A stretch of DNA of 64,000 nucleotides from Janthinobacterium sp. Marseille (GCF_000013625.1 NC_009659.1:3472001-3536000); one strand, 5' to 3'. Counted from the first letter of the stretch, positions 1 to 9,653 are shown. Notes: generated from the letters alone by a model not told the origin. Translations and numbers: made by a program.

Positions 1-200
1 GCAGTAGTACCGCCCTGGCCACCACGGAAATCGGTCACATACCAGCCGGTGCCCTTGAGCTGAAAACCAGCCGCTGTCAGTTGTTTTTTGAAAGTCGCCT
101 TGCCGCAAGTCGGGCAATCGGTCAGCACCGGGTCAGATATCTTTTGCAATACATCTTTGGCAAAACCACACGCTTCGCAGCGGTACGCATAAATCGGCAT
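1..200 (-). CDS. FmdB-family zinc ribbon protein (3' end outside window)
   Basis: The protein starts at 200 with MPIYAYRCEACG and carries two CxxC pairs (CEAC and CPTC), the zinc-ribbon layout of the FmdB/CxxC_CxxC_SSSS family. A GGQGG stretch follows before the left window edge cuts the gene. The family was named as a putative regulator of formamidase genes, but its real role is mostly unknown; small zinc-ribbon proteins of this kind are widespread and usually 70-110 aa. The first 66 residues are visible. Neighbouring genes do not suggest a function. Confidence 0.85.
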   Translation of the reverse strand, partial: MPIYAYRCEACGFAKDVLQKISDPVLTDCPTCGKATFKKQLTAAGFQLKGTGWYVTDFRGGQGGTT

Positions 201-307
201 GAAAAAATTCCCGCAAAAATCATCCAAAACCCTGAATTATAAAGGTTTTCTGCCCCGATTTATCGGGGACTTGTAACTGCAAGGCCCCGCCTGCTGCGAC
301 TTTCGCC

Positions 308-592
308 TTAAAAGGCGTCCATCAGCAGGAAAGTGCCGGCCTGGCGCTGGTAACTATCAATCAGCGGTACCAGGCGGCGGAAGTGCTCGGTCTGGCAATG
401 CACATCTAAAGCTTGTCGATCTGGCCACTCTTCGATAAAGACGAAATGGCCGGGATCCTTTTGGTCGATATAAAGATTGTACGAAATACAATCCTTTTCC
501 AGACGCGTCTTTTCGATTAATTCCTCATACAAGGGACGCACCGTAGCGATGAACTCAGGCCGGATGAAATCCTGTGCGATCACTTTCAGCAT
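308..592 (-). CDS. Antibiotic biosynthesis monooxygenase (ABM/YgiN-like) domain protein
   Basis: A 94-aa single-domain protein with the ABM ferredoxin-like fold pattern: an N-terminal strand (MLKVIAQ), a helix rich in charged residues, the Y-x-L-Y strand, the F-x-F-I-E-E-W core and an H-x-x-x-x-H-F-R segment. Family members are small dimeric proteins, some of them cofactor-free quinol monooxygenases (YgiN) or haem-degrading enzymes. The exact substrate cannot be told from sequence. It lies 27 nt after the binding-protein gene of the polyamine-type transporter on the same strand, so co-transcription is possible. The ATG at 592 is the only reasonable start. Confidence 0.8.
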   Translation of the reverse strand: MLKVIAQDFIRPEFIATVRPLYEELIEKTRLEKDCISYNLYIDQKDPGHFVFIEEWPDRQALDVHCQTEHFRRLVPLIDSYQRQAGTFLLMDAF

Positions 593-619
593 GCCTGTCC
601 CTTATCCGGCAACCGGACT

Positions 620-1681
620 TTATTTGGCACGGATTTCAGTCCAGATGCGGTTCAGCGCACGACGCTGCTTGCTATTCAAGTCCTTCAGCATTTCCAGCTT
701 CGCTGCTTCTGCCTTGTCCGGGAAGATCGCGGGGTTCTTCGCGATTTCCGGTTTGATAAATGGCAAAGCGGCGCTGTTTGGATTGCCGGTACCGATCAGA
801 TTGGTGAGCTCGGCCGAATTTTTACCGTCGAGGATCAGGTTGATGAATTGATGCGCGAGGTCAGGACGCGGTGCATCCTTCGGGATCACCAGGCTATCCA
901 GCGACATGGCCGCGCCCTCCTTCGGCAAGGCATGGCGGATACGGAATTTGCGACCGGCCTTCTGTGCATCCTGGTCGGCCTGGAAGATATCGCTGGAATA
1001 ACCATGCACCAGCCAGATATCGCCCACCGTTAAACCCTTGATATAGCTGGTGCCGTTAAATGCAGCCCAGTAAGGCTTGGCTTTCAGGATCACATTCTTC
1101 GCTTCCTGCCAGTGCTTTTCATCGGTGTCGTTGACCGAGTAGCCGAGGTATTTCAAGGCGGCAGCCATCAATTCATTGGCCGAATCCAGCACCGTTACCT
1201 TGCCTTTGATTTTCGCCAGGATAGCCGGATCGAAAATCGCCGCCCAGCTATCCACCGGGATACCGAGTTCCTTCATTTTTTGCTCGTTATAACCAAGCAA
1301 GGTGATGGTGTATGCATACGGCACCGAGTACTGATTTCCCTTATCGAAATCGGTATTCAGGTACTGCGGATTCAGGTTCTTGAAATTCGCCAGCTTGCTC
1401 TTGTCCAGCGGCTGCAATGCACCCTGCTTGATCAGCGACTGCAAGGCATTTCCGGTCGGCACGATCAGGTCGTAACCTTTGGCGCCGGCAGCCAGCTTGG
1501 CCAGCATTTCTTCATTGTCGCCGTAGTAGCTTTGTACCAATTGGCATTTGCATGCCGCCTCGAAACGCTGCACGGTTTCAGCTGCGATATAGTTATTCCA
1601 GTTGTACAAATGCAGCTTGCCTTGCGCCTGCGCGGAAACGGCAATCAGTGACAGCGACAGGATGGCGAATAATTTTTTCAT
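620..1681 (-). CDS. Polyamine ABC transporter, periplasmic substrate-binding protein (PotD/PotF type)
   Basis: A 353-aa extracytoplasmic solute-binding protein of the spermidine/putrescine family. The start was set at the ATG at 1681 because it gives a clean Sec signal peptide (MKKLFAILSLSLIAVSAQA) followed by the mature K-L-H-L-Y-N-W-N-N-Y motif typical of PotD/PotF; the reading frame is open further upstream but would put 12 extra residues before the signal. It is the last gene of the potA-permease-permease-binding protein set, and the frame of the upstream permease ends 20 nt before it. It should capture polyamines in the periplasm for import. Spermidine versus putrescine preference cannot be decided by eye. 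Confidence 0.9.
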   Translation of the reverse strand: MKKLFAILSLSLIAVSAQAQGKLHLYNWNNYIAAETVQRFEAACKCQLVQSYYGDNEEMLAKLAAGAKGYDLIVPTGNALQSLIKQGALQPLDKSKLANFKNLNPQYLNTDFDKGNQYSVPYAYTITLLGYNEQKMKELGIPVDSWAAIFDPAILAKIKGKVTVLDSANELMAAALKYLGYSVNDTDEKHWQEAKNVILKAKPYWAAFNGTSYIKGLTVGDIWLVHGYSSDIFQADQDAQKAGRKFRIRHALPKEGAAMSLDSLVIPKDAPRPDLAHQFINLILDGKNSAELTNLIGTGNPNSAALPFIKPEIAKNPAIFPDKAEAAKLEMLKDLNSKQRRALNRIWTEIRAK

Positions 1682-1700
1682 GGCAGATCCAAAGAAAAAG

Positions 1701-2480
1701 TCAGGAACGGAATGCATTCGGGGAAAGCTTGGAAGCGATCACAATCAGGAACAAAGTCAGTGCCATCAGCAAGGTGGAAACAGCATTCACTTCCGGCGTC
1801 ACAGCAATCTTGATCATCGAATAGATTTGCAGCGGCAAGGTCGATGTATTCGCACCGGCTGTAAAGAAGGTAATCACAAAATCGTCAATCGACAAGGTAA
1901 ACGCCATCAGCGCACCCGCCACCACGCCCGGCATGATCAGCGGCAAAGTGACGCGACGGAAAGCTTGCCACGGCGTTGCACCACAATCGCGCGCGGCTTC
2001 GGTCAGGCTCTCATCCATGCCGCTCAGGCGCGAACGCACGACGATCGCGACAAAGCCCATGCTGAAGGCGATATGCGCCAGCGTCACCGACAACATACCC
2101 AAAGTCAGGTTCAGCATCACAAAGAAAATCAGCAGTGAGACGCCGACCAGGATTTCCGGAATCGCAATCGGCGTCAGCACCAGCACCTGCAGCAAACGGA
2201 TTTTGTAACGATGCAAGGCAAAGCCTGCCATCGTGCCCAGCAGCGTCGACACCGCGCTCGAAACCAAAGCAATGATCAGCGAATTGCCGGCGGCGCGCAG
2301 CATTTCTTCATTCGCAAACAGCGTGCGATACCAGTCCAGCGTAAAGCCGACCCATTCGGCATTCAGGCGCGAATCATTGAAGGAATACACCACCACTATC
2401 GCCAGCGGTACATACAGGAAGGCATACACCAGCACCGCGGCCAGCGTCAGTCCTATTGAATGCGGACGTGTCTTATGCAT
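1701..2480 (-). CDS. Polyamine ABC transporter permease (PotC/PotI type)
   Basis: A 259-aa inner-membrane permease of the binding-protein-dependent transport family. About six hydrophobic segments are visible, with the EAA loop (E-A-A-R-D-C-G-A-T-P-W-Q-A-F-R-R-V-T-L-P) around the middle, the site that docks on the ATPase. The start at 2480 (MHKTRPHS) overlaps the upstream permease stop by 8 nt, the same spacing as between potA and the first permease, which suggests translational coupling. It pairs with the upstream permease as the second half of the channel. Confidence 0.9.
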   Translation of the reverse strand: MHKTRPHSIGLTLAAVLVYAFLYVPLAIVVVYSFNDSRLNAEWVGFTLDWYRTLFANEEMLRAAGNSLIIALVSSAVSTLLGTMAGFALHRYKIRLLQVLVLTPIAIPEILVGVSLLIFFVMLNLTLGMLSVTLAHIAFSMGFVAIVVRSRLSGMDESLTEAARDCGATPWQAFRRVTLPLIMPGVVAGALMAFTLSIDDFVITFFTAGANTSTLPLQIYSMIKIAVTPEVNAVSTLLMALTLFLIVIASKLSPNAFRS

Positions 2481-3390
2481 GCTGCCTCCGGCGTGGACGC
2501 GCCAGCAAGGCGGCGAAACCGGCAGCCGCCAGCGCAGCAACCGTCAACATAATGGACAGCACGCTGCCGAAAGGCCAGTCGCGCGAATCGAGGAATTGCT
2601 GCTTGATGACATTACCGATCATGATGCCACCGGTGCCGCCGAGGATGTCAGACACTGCAAAGATACCCAGTGCAGGAATAAAAACTAACGCCGCACCGGC
2701 ATAAATACCTGGCAGGGAAAGAGGAAAGGTAACGCGCCAGAATGTTTGCCATTTACCGGCGCCCAGATCCTGCGCTGCATCCAGCAAGGCCGGATCATGC
2801 TTCTCAAGATTCGCATACAGCGGCAAGACCATGAACGGCAGGTGTACATACACGAGGCCGACGATCACTGCGAAAGCGCTATACAGCAAAGTCACCGGTT
2901 CAAAACCGAAGACATCGAGTACCGCATTCAAACCACGCGTCAATGCCGATTGCGGCCCGAGCAAAATCATCCATGCATAAATACGGATCAGGAAGTTGCT
3001 CCAGAACGGCAGGATCACCAGCAAGACCAGCAGGTTGCGCCATTTCTGCGGACTGCGCGCAATCAGCAAGGCCAGCGGATAAGCCATAGTCAGGCACACC
3101 AGTGTGGTGATGACAGCAAACAGCAGCGACTTCAGGAAGATCGCCGTGTAGATAAAATCGGTAAAGAAAGGAGTAAAGCTTTCCAGCGTCAGGTCCAGCG
3201 CACCAGTCTCATCGAACAAAGGTGCCAATCCGCCGTAATCGCCGGGGAAGCGGAATGCCGCAAACGCCATGATCAGCGTAGGAACGGCAAAGAAAACGAT
3301 CAGGTACAACAGCGGTGGCCCGCTGATCAGCCAACGCGCCAATCCGCCCTTGCCGCTTGCCGGCTTTATCGCTGTCACCGCCTCAGACAT
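2473..3390 (-). CDS. Polyamine ABC transporter permease (PotB/PotH type)
   Basis: A 305-aa permease. The start was placed at the ATG at 3390 (MSEAVTAIKPASG), which overlaps the potA stop by 8 nt; the frame is open further upstream inside potA but would add an unlikely extension. Six or so membrane segments and an EAA-loop sequence (D-A-A-Q-D-L-G-A-G-K-W-Q-T-F-W-R-V-T-F-P) are visible in the second half. It forms the transmembrane channel with the downstream permease. Confidence 0.9.
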   Translation of the reverse strand: MSEAVTAIKPASGKGGLARWLISGPPLLYLIVFFAVPTLIMAFAAFRFPGDYGGLAPLFDETGALDLTLESFTPFFTDFIYTAIFLKSLLFAVITTLVCLTMAYPLALLIARSPQKWRNLLVLLVILPFWSNFLIRIYAWMILLGPQSALTRGLNAVLDVFGFEPVTLLYSAFAVIVGLVYVHLPFMVLPLYANLEKHDPALLDAAQDLGAGKWQTFWRVTFPLSLPGIYAGAALVFIPALGIFAVSDILGGTGGIMIGNVIKQQFLDSRDWPFGSVLSIMLTVAALAAAGFAALLARPRRRQHA

Positions 3391-4483
3391 GAGCCACTTC
3401 AGGCAGGAAGTGGCCGGCATCGACGCGCCATGCGACATCAACCGCATCGCCGACTTCGAAGAAGCGCGGACGACCAATGGCCGAATTCGCCAGCATGGTT
3501 TCTATACGGACGCCACCTTCGGTCTCAACAATGTAGACCGTGACGCCGCCCATATACAGTAATTCTTTTACATAACCGTCAAAGTGGTTTTCATCCGGCA
3601 CGCCGCGCACGATTTCGGCGCTGACCTGGGTTTTTTCCGGCCGCAGCGCAATCGTGCCTTTGCTGCCGACGGTCACACTGGGCGCAGTGAAAGCCTTGAC
3701 CGCACCCATGCCCGGCACATCCAGCCACATCATATTGCCGTCGATCTGGGTCACGACGCCATCGAACAAATTGCAGGTACCGATGAAATCAGCGACGAAG
3801 CGGCTGCGTGGGTAGCTGTAAATACGGGTAGGCTCGTCCAGTTGCTCGACCTGCCCTTTGTTCATCACCGCGATGCGGTGCGACAGCGCCAAGGCCTCGG
3901 CCTGGTCATGCGTGACATAGATAAAAGTAATGCCGACTTCTTTTTGCAAATTGATCAGCTCGATTTGCATCTGTTCGCGCAATTGCGCGTCGAGTGCGGA
4001 CAAGGGCTCATCCAGCAATAGCAATTTCGGACGCGTCACCAGGGCCCGCGCAATTGACACGCGTTGACGCTGGCCACCAGACAACTCATGCGGGTAACGC
4101 GCTGCGAAGCCGGTGAGGCGCACGTCTTCCAGCGCTTCGTCGACTTTTTTCTGGATCTCGGCTTTCGGCGTATTCGCCATCTCGAGCGGGAAGGCAATAT
4201 TGCCGCCCACGGTCATATGCGGGAATAAGGCGTAGTTCTGGAATACTGTGCGCACCGGACGCTGTTCCGGCGGAACGCCGGTCAGGTCGACGCCGTCCAG
4301 CAGGATCTGTCCCGCATCGGGCACATCGAAGCCTGCAATCATGCGCAGGAGCGTGGTTTTACCGCAGCCGGAAGGTCCGAGCAAAGTAAAGAACTCACCG
4401 GCCTCTATCGAGAGACTGATATTGTCGACTACGGTGTTATCGCCGAAACGACGAGTGAGATTGCGAATTTCGAGGAGCGCCAT
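3383..4483 (-). CDS. potA: Polyamine ABC transporter ATP-binding protein
   Basis: A 366-aa ABC ATPase. Walker A (GPSGCGKTT) lies near residue 37, the Q-loop at FQNYALFPHMT, the signature LSGGQRQRVSIARAL, Walker B LLLLDEPLSALD and the switch histidine in YVTHDQ. The C-terminal third is the TOBE-type domain of the PotA/MalK class. It is the first gene of the four-gene transporter operon and starts after about 140 nt without coding, where the operon promoter probably lies. It energises polyamine uptake from the cytoplasmic face. Confidence 0.93.
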   Translation of the reverse strand: MALLEIRNLTRRFGDNTVVDNISLSIEAGEFFTLLGPSGCGKTTLLRMIAGFDVPDAGQILLDGVDLTGVPPEQRPVRTVFQNYALFPHMTVGGNIAFPLEMANTPKAEIQKKVDEALEDVRLTGFAARYPHELSGGQRQRVSIARALVTRPKLLLLDEPLSALDAQLREQMQIELINLQKEVGITFIYVTHDQAEALALSHRIAVMNKGQVEQLDEPTRIYSYPRSRFVADFIGTCNLFDGVVTQIDGNMMWLDVPGMGAVKAFTAPSVTVGSKGTIALRPEKTQVSAEIVRGVPDENHFDGYVKELLYMGGVTVYIVETEGGVRIETMLANSAIGRPRFFEVGDAVDVAWRVDAGHFLPEVAHV

Positions 4484-4626
4484 CTTGTCCTGGGCCGGTC
4501 TGCAAGGGATTGATTCAAAAACCGGGGCAATTGTAGCAAATAGCGCGCCTGATTTCTCAAAAATGGCGCATCCGCATGGCTGGGACCGGCCCGAACCTTA
4601 ATTAAGCAGAACTACCGTGGCCGGCT

Positions 4627-5043
4627 TCAAGCCTGCGCGCGCCGGGCGGCCTCTATATCCAGCAGGAACTGTTCCTTGTCTTTGGGCGAGATCATCAGCG
4701 CATTCCTGTTGCCATATTCAATACGCAGGCGATCCAGCGACAGCGCCGGACTGGACAGCGGGTTATTGCTGGGCGTGATGTTTTTGATATCGGCCAGTGG
4801 GATAGTCCATTTGAAAGGGCCGCTTTGCACCAACAGGCGGGAGGCTTCCAGTGTGTAACGCGTTGACAGCAGCAACCACGCAGGTAAACCGACACCTACT
4901 GCCGCGACCAGCAGCGCGATCAGGATTGCACCCGGCGTATTGGAAAGCATGGTCTGGCCTGCGGAATACAGGGCAGCCAGCATCGCGAAGCCAAGTACGA
5001 CGATCAGCCAGACATCGATTTTTGATCGATAGACCTTTGCCAT
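4627..5043 (-). CDS. PH-like domain membrane protein
   Basis: A 138-aa protein with two hydrophobic helices (about residues 11-28 and 37-58) and a soluble C-terminal domain that begins at the S-T-R-Y-T-L-E pattern. This is the layout of small bacterial PH-domain (bPH/DUF304-like) membrane proteins. Such proteins are found throughout bacteria and their function is largely unknown. It is 17 nt downstream of nothing on its own strand except ubiB further right (ubiB stop at 5061), so it may be the last cistron of the ubiquinone block. Domain assignment is by pattern only. Confidence 0.65.
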   Translation of the reverse strand: MAKVYRSKIDVWLIVVLGFAMLAALYSAGQTMLSNTPGAILIALLVAAVGVGLPAWLLLSTRYTLEASRLLVQSGPFKWTIPLADIKNITPSNNPLSSPALSLDRLRIEYGNRNALMISPKDKEQFLLDIEAARRAQA

Positions 5044-5060
5044 CGACGCTCCCCTGTTAG

Positions 5061-6626
5061 TTAACCACCCACAAATGTAAAGAACACCAGCGTCAAAATC
5101 CCGCCTGCCACCAGGCCACCGCCGAAGTAAATTGCTACACCCAACAAGAGATTGGTGCGTTTTTGCTCTTCCAGCAAACGTTTAATCAATTCCGTATTGT
5201 CGTTCTGCGGTTGCGATGCCTGCGTCAGCGCCTGATGCGCGAGCCTTGGCAATTGCGGCAGCAGTTTGCTGTAACGCGGCGCTTCGGCTTTCAGGTTTTC
5301 CCACAAGCCACGCCAGCCGACCTGCTCATTCATCCAGTTTTCCAGATAAGGCTTAGCTGTTTTCCACAGATCCAGTTCCGGATCGAGCTGACGTCCGAGT
5401 CCTTCTACATTCAGCAAAGTCTTTTGCAGGAGCACCAGTTGCGGCTGCACTTCGACATTAAAGCGGCGTGAAGTCTGGAACAGGCGCAACAAGACCTGGC
5501 CGAATGAAATTTCGCTTAACGGCCGGTCAAAGATAGGTTCGCAACATGCACGCACCGCCGACTCCAGCTCGTCGACACGCGTTTCTTTCGGTGCCCAGCC
5601 GGATTCGATATGCGCTTCGGCAACGCGCTTGTAGTCACGGCGGAAAAAGGCGAGGAAGTTTTGCGACAGGTAGTCTTTGTCGAAATCGTTCAGCGTACCG
5701 ACGATACCGAAGTCCAGTGCGATATAGCGACCAAAGGTGGCCGGCTCTACCGACACCTGGATATTCCCCGGATGCATATCGGCATGGAAGAAACCATCGC
5801 GGAAAACTTGCGTGAAGAAGATCTCCACGCCATCGCGCGACAGCTTTTTCAAATCGACGCCGGCGGCAATCAATCGGTCGGTTTGCGAAATCGGGATACC
5901 GACCATGCGCTCCATCACGATGACCGAAGTCGAACAGTAATCCCAAAACATTTCCGGCACGACCAGCAAATTGGAATCAGCAAAGTTACGGCGCAACTGG
6001 CTGCCGTTCGCCGCTTCGCGCATCAGGTCGAGCTCGTCATGCAGGTATTTATCGAATTCGGCGACGACTTCTTTCGGCTTCAGGCGCTTGCCATCGGCCC
6101 ACATGCGCTCGACCAGGCCGGCCAGGATGTGCATCAGTGCGACGTCTTCATCGATTGATTTCTTGATGCCGGGGCGCAGCACCTTGATCGCCACTGCGGT
6201 ACCGTTTTTCAGGCGACCGAAATGGACTTGTGCAATCGAGGCGGATGCCACCGGCACCGGATCGAACTCGGCAAACAGGACATCCGGATGCGCACCCAGC
6301 GACTTGATGATTTGTGCAATCGCCAGCTCGGACGAGAATGGCGGTACGCGATCCTGCAAGCGTGCCAGTTCATCGGCGATGTCGATAGGCATCAGGTCGC
6401 GGCGTGTCGACAGCACCTGGCCGAATTTAACGAAGATCGGGCCCAGGTCTTCCAGTGCACGACGCAGACGGATCGCACGTGGTGCCGACAGGTCGCGCCA
6501 GAACATGACTTGATTGATGAATTTGGCAGTACGCGGAATCGCCAATCCCGAAATGGCTATCTCGTCGAGTCCGTAACGCAGCGCGACACGGAGGATTTTC
6601 AAGACGCGAAGAAATTTCAATATCAT
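5061..6626 (-). CDS. ubiB: Ubiquinone biosynthesis protein UbiB (ABC1/ADCK kinase-like)
   Basis: A 521-aa protein of the UbiB/ABC1 atypical kinase family. The family's K-x-G-Q motif appears as [11 protein letters not shown] near residue 68, the nucleotide-loop A-S-I-A-Q-V-H, the catalytic-loop HADMHPGN, the metal-binding DFG (ALDFGIVG), and a hydrophobic C-terminal anchor. UbiB is required for ubiquinone (CoQ) biosynthesis, most likely as an ATPase that helps extract lipid intermediates. The start ATG overlaps the stop of the SCP2/UbiJ-like gene (ATGA), so the two are translationally coupled. Confidence 0.95.
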   Translation of the reverse strand: MILKFLRVLKILRVALRYGLDEIAISGLAIPRTAKFINQVMFWRDLSAPRAIRLRRALEDLGPIFVKFGQVLSTRRDLMPIDIADELARLQDRVPPFSSELAIAQIIKSLGAHPDVLFAEFDPVPVASASIAQVHFGRLKNGTAVAIKVLRPGIKKSIDEDVALMHILAGLVERMWADGKRLKPKEVVAEFDKYLHDELDLMREAANGSQLRRNFADSNLLVVPEMFWDYCSTSVIVMERMVGIPISQTDRLIAAGVDLKKLSRDGVEIFFTQVFRDGFFHADMHPGNIQVSVEPATFGRYIALDFGIVGTLNDFDKDYLSQNFLAFFRRDYKRVAEAHIESGWAPKETRVDELESAVRACCEPIFDRPLSEISFGQVLLRLFQTSRRFNVEVQPQLVLLQKTLLNVEGLGRQLDPELDLWKTAKPYLENWMNEQVGWRGLWENLKAEAPRYSKLLPQLPRLAHQALTQASQPQNDNTELIKRLLEEQKRTNLLLGVAIYFGGGLVAGGILTLVFFTFVGG

Positions 6627-7213
6627 TGCTTACTGCCCTTCAGCTTTTCGATCCGCTTCGCGAGTCGTGCCACGTCGTCACGCAAGCGGGTCACTTCTGC
6701 GGTGAAGCCGGCGACCGCCTGCGGACGGATTAATAGGGGATTTTCTTCCAGAAAGTATTCGGCGATGTTTTCAGTCACCGACTGATGCAAGGCTTTGGCC
6801 GTATTCACAGCACTATGTGCGCCGGCCACGATACGGGTGGCAGCGATATCACCGACGACCTTGCTCAGGTCGTCTTCCGCTTCCCAGCGCAAGGATTGGC
6901 TCAGTTGCGAAATCGTGTTGGCAAAATCGGCATCGCCTTCAATTTTCACATACGAGAATGCGCGCTCGCGATTCTGCATGATCAGTGGCAGGTCGGACAT
7001 TTGCATACGTATCGTCACGGTTGGCAAATCATCCGCAGCGGCCGTTTCCACCATGCCATCGGCGCTGACCTTCAGGCGCACCGCCAGCACACCGCCATCC
7101 AGCACGGCAACTTTACCCGCATGCGGCAGCAGCTTCGCGCGCGCCCACGCTTCCTGTGCCAGCAGGTGGTTAATCGCAGCAGGGAATATATTGGCAGGAG
7201 AAAGAGATGTCAT
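6623..7213 (-). CDS. ubiJ: SCP2-domain ubiquinone accessory factor UbiJ-like
   Basis: A 196-aa protein with an N-terminal SCP2 sterol-carrier-like domain, and a C-terminal coiled coil ([15 protein letters not shown]). This is the arrangement of UbiJ, which binds ubiquinone intermediates and scaffolds the Ubi complex. It sits directly before ubiB with an ATGA overlap, supporting the role. The ATG at 7213 is used; it lies at the end of the T-rich tail of a terminator-like hairpin and has no good Shine-Dalgarno sequence, so initiation may be weak or the start different. Confidence 0.85.
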   Translation of the reverse strand: MTSLSPANIFPAAINHLLAQEAWARAKLLPHAGKVAVLDGGVLAVRLKVSADGMVETAAADDLPTVTIRMQMSDLPLIMQNRERAFSYVKIEGDADFANTISQLSQSLRWEAEDDLSKVVGDIAATRIVAGAHSAVNTAKALHQSVTENIAEYFLEENPLLIRPQAVAGFTAEVTRLRDDVARLAKRIEKLKGSKQ

Positions 7214-7215
7214 CG

Positions 7216-7256
7216 TCAAAAAACAAAAGCCGCCGGTGAACCATTCACGGGCGGCT
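7216..7256 (-). terminator. Rho-independent terminator upstream of ubiJ
   Basis: On the minus strand the 13-nt arms 7244-7256 and 7228-7240 (one G-G/A bulge position apart from perfect pairing, 3-nt loop) are followed by TTTTGTTTTTT. The hairpin lies between the Tim44-like gene and ubiJ, so it probably ends the ubiE-Tim44 transcript or attenuates read-through into ubiJ-ubiB. Confidence 0.7.
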
Positions 7257-7348
7257 TCAAGTTTAGCAGTTTGCTGCGTGGCGTCGCTAACTATCTACAT
7301 TGCAGGCCGGACTGAGCCGGCCGCAGGATAGCGCAATTCCCTATCTTA

Positions 7349-8272
7349 TTACGGTAATTGCTGAATACCGGCCAGAACCCAGCCGCCATTGCCATTAACC
7401 GGTTTCGACAGATTCCACGCTTCCGAGAATGGCTCGGTCGGTGCATGGTCGGCTTCACGGATCATGCCGGTGAACTTGATGCTGGCGATGTAATCATTGC
7501 CGACGGTTTCCACGCCGTAGAACTCACCATTGAGTGTCACGACATCGGTTACGTTAGGAGTTGCACCGCGTTCCTGCAATTGCAATTTCAGTTCAGCAAA
7601 CATTTCCGGCGTGGTGAATTCGCGGATATCGTTGATATCAGCTTTATCCCATGCCGCTTGCAGGCGGATGAAATATGTTTTTGCATTGCGGATGAAGGAC
7701 TCCACATCAAAATCAGCAGGCAATTCATTCACTGCTTCGTATGCGGCACCGGATGCCATAGGCGCTGCGGATTGCAGGGCCGATGGTTGCTGGTACTGCT
7801 GGTTGAGGCCGGAACCGATATCAGGTGTGCTGTTCTTGGCCGAATAACCATTTGCAAACGAAGGTTGCGCGTTGTTGCCGGCGCTCTTGTTTTTGATCAT
7901 GCGGTAGATGAACATCGCAGCGAAGCCGAGCAAGGCAACCATCAGGATGGTGCTGATCATGCTGGCGAACGCGCCGCCGATACCCAGGTGCGACAACAGT
8001 GCGCCCAGGCCCAGGCCCAGCAATGCGCCACCGAGGATGTTACGCATCATGCTAGGTTTGGCTGCAGCAGCTGCGCCTGCGCCAGCCGCAGCTGGTGCTG
8101 CGGCAGGTTTGGAAGCATTCGCCGACGACGATTGTGCCGGAGCCGGACGCTGGAAGCTTTGCGATTGCTTACCGAAAGAACCGCCACCGCCCATACGCTT
8201 GGCTTCCGCTTCAACAGCGATGAAGGTCATCGAACTGACCATCACTGCGACCGCCAAAAGTAATTTTTTCAT
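7349..8272 (-). CDS. Tim44-like domain membrane protein
   Basis: A 307-aa protein that begins with a signal-like segment (MKKLLLAVAVMVSSMTFIAVEAEAKRMGGGGSFG), followed by a low-complexity Ala/Pro/Ser region, two closely spaced hydrophobic segments (about residues 76-125), and a C-terminal Tim44-like domain starting around residue 185 (F-D-V-E-S-F-I-R-N-A-K-T-Y-F-I-R-L-Q-A-A-W). Proteins of this layout are common in Proteobacteria; the domain is related to the mitochondrial import motor subunit and to MRPL45 but its bacterial job is not established. It is 12 nt downstream of ubiE and on the same strand, so it is likely co-transcribed with it. Confidence 0.85.
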   Translation of the reverse strand: MKKLLLAVAVMVSSMTFIAVEAEAKRMGGGGSFGKQSQSFQRPAPAQSSSANASKPAAAPAAAGAGAAAAAKPSMMRNILGGALLGLGLGALLSHLGIGGAFASMISTILMVALLGFAAMFIYRMIKNKSAGNNAQPSFANGYSAKNSTPDIGSGLNQQYQQPSALQSAAPMASGAAYEAVNELPADFDVESFIRNAKTYFIRLQAAWDKADINDIREFTTPEMFAELKLQLQERGATPNVTDVVTLNGEFYGVETVGNDYIASIKFTGMIREADHAPTEPFSEAWNLSKPVNGNGGWVLAGIQQLP

Positions 8273-8284
8273 AATGCTCGTCTC

Positions 8285-9019
8285 CTAGAGTTTAATACCG
8301 GTGTGCAATGCCGCCACGCCGGCTGTCAAATTGAAATACTCGACTCTTTCAAGCCCAGCATCCTGCATCATTTTTTTCAGTGTTTCCTGATCCGGATGCA
8401 TACGGATCGATTCAGCCAGATACCGGTAACTCTCGGCATCACCTGCAATACGCTTGCCCAACCACGGCAACACTGAAAACGAATACACGTCATACGGCTT
8501 CTGCAATGGTTCCCATACTTTCGAGAACTCCAGCACCAGCAATTTGCCGCCGGGCTTCAATACACGCCGCATTTCTGCCAGCGCCACATCCTTATGCGTC
8601 ATATTGCGCAAACCGAAAGCAACACTGACACGATCAAAATAGTTATCGGGGAAAGGCAATTTCTCCGCATCACACAAGGATGTGGGGGTAATCAAGCCTT
8701 TATTCAACAGTCGATCGCGCCCGACACGCAACATCGACTCATTAATATCGGTCAGCCAGACTTCGCCACTGCTACCGGCCTGGCGTGCAAACGCCTTGGC
8801 CAGGTCACCCGTGCCACCGGCAATATCGAGCACTTTGAAACCGGGGCGCACACCGGCCTGCGCAATCGTGAATGTTTTCCACAAACGATGCAGACCCGCC
8901 GACATGAAGTCGTTCATCACGTCATATTTGGCCGCGACGGAATGAAACACTTCCGCGACCTTGTGGACTTTTTCTTCTTCAGCGACGGTTTGATAACCGA
9001 AATGTGTGGAATTTGTCAT
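8285..9019 (-). CDS. ubiE: Ubiquinone/menaquinone C-methyltransferase UbiE
   Basis: A 244-aa SAM-dependent methyltransferase. SAM motif I is [15 protein letters not shown] near residue 65, and UbiE family signatures [17 protein letters not shown] and [10 protein letters not shown] are both present. It methylates the demethoxy/demethyl-quinone ring in ubiquinone biosynthesis. Length fits the family (about 240-250 aa). It leads the local ubiE/Tim44/ubiJ/ubiB group. A consensus -10 hexamer lies just upstream. Confidence 0.95.
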   Translation of the reverse strand: MTNSTHFGYQTVAEEEKVHKVAEVFHSVAAKYDVMNDFMSAGLHRLWKTFTIAQAGVRPGFKVLDIAGGTGDLAKAFARQAGSSGEVWLTDINESMLRVGRDRLLNKGLITPTSLCDAEKLPFPDNYFDRVSVAFGLRNMTHKDVALAEMRRVLKPGGKLLVLEFSKVWEPLQKPYDVYSFSVLPWLGKRIAGDAESYRYLAESIRMHPDQETLKKMMQDAGLERVEYFNLTAGVAALHTGIKL

Positions 9020-9033
9020 AGCTAGCCAATTAC

Positions 9034-9062
9034 ATTATACAAGCGTTATTGAGATGTGAAGA
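9034..9062 (-). promoter_or_regulatory. Putative sigma-70 promoter of ubiE
   Basis: On the minus strand a perfect TATAAT occupies 9039-9034, with TTCACA-like sequence about 15-16 nt upstream. The hexamer is only 15 nt from the ubiE ATG, so the transcript would have a leader of about 8 nt and no Shine-Dalgarno sequence is visible. The -35 match is imperfect. Confidence 0.45.
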
Positions 9063-9138
9063 AAACGTTAAAAATTATTTTTACTTGCCGATACTGCAAG
9101 AAAATTTACCAACAAAACTGCGCGCAAAACCAATGAAA

Positions 9139-9576
9139 TCAATGGCTTCCGCAACCAGAGCCGCCGGTAACAGCCTTGCTCATCGGTGCATCGCGTCCGC
9201 TTTCGCGTGTAAACCCGGCCGCTTCAAGGCGACGCAGATAGTCTTCCCACAGGGCATCTTTATCGGTGCCGAGGTGATACAGATACTCCCACGAAAAGAT
9301 GCCCGTATCGTGACCATCGGAGAAAGAAGGTTTGATCGCGTAATTGCCAACCGGTTCGACACCGGTGATTTCCACATTACGCTGGCCGGTTTGCAGGGTT
9401 TCCTGCCCCGGGCCGTGACCGCGCACTTCAGCCGACGGCGACCAGACGCGCATCAGTTCAAAAGGCAATGAAAATGCCGCACCGTCATCGAATTCGATTT
9501 CAAGTACGCGCGATTGCTTGCGCACCGTCAAACCGGTCGGTTGTGGTGCAGGAGGTGTTTGTTTGGAACCAGCCAT
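9139..9576 (-). CDS. DUF971 (GBBH-like N-terminal domain) protein
   Basis: A 145-aa protein with the DUF971 pattern: L-E-I-E-F-D-D-G, F-x-L-P-F-E-L-M-R-V-W-S-P-S-A-E-V-x-G-H-G, and G-V-E-P-V-G-N-Y-A-I-x-P-x-F-S-D-G-H-D-T-G-I-F-S-W-E-Y-L. The fold is that of the gamma-butyrobetaine hydroxylase N-terminal domain; the C-terminal CGSH-type tail with Gly-Ser-Gly-Cys resembles Fe-S carrier related forms, but no function is proven. Start at 9576 (MAGSKQTPPAPQ) is preferred to the longer frame. Confidence 0.85.
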   Translation of the reverse strand: MAGSKQTPPAPQPTGLTVRKQSRVLEIEFDDGAAFSLPFELMRVWSPSAEVRGHGPGQETLQTGQRNVEITGVEPVGNYAIKPSFSDGHDTGIFSWEYLYHLGTDKDALWEDYLRRLEAAGFTRESGRDAPMSKAVTGGSGCGSH

Positions 9577-9653
9577 GATCGTCTCTCGTTCAAGGGTGAG
9601 TGCAGGCGGCAAGCATACCGCCCATTGAGTGTTATCGCCTGCGTGTATTTTTA

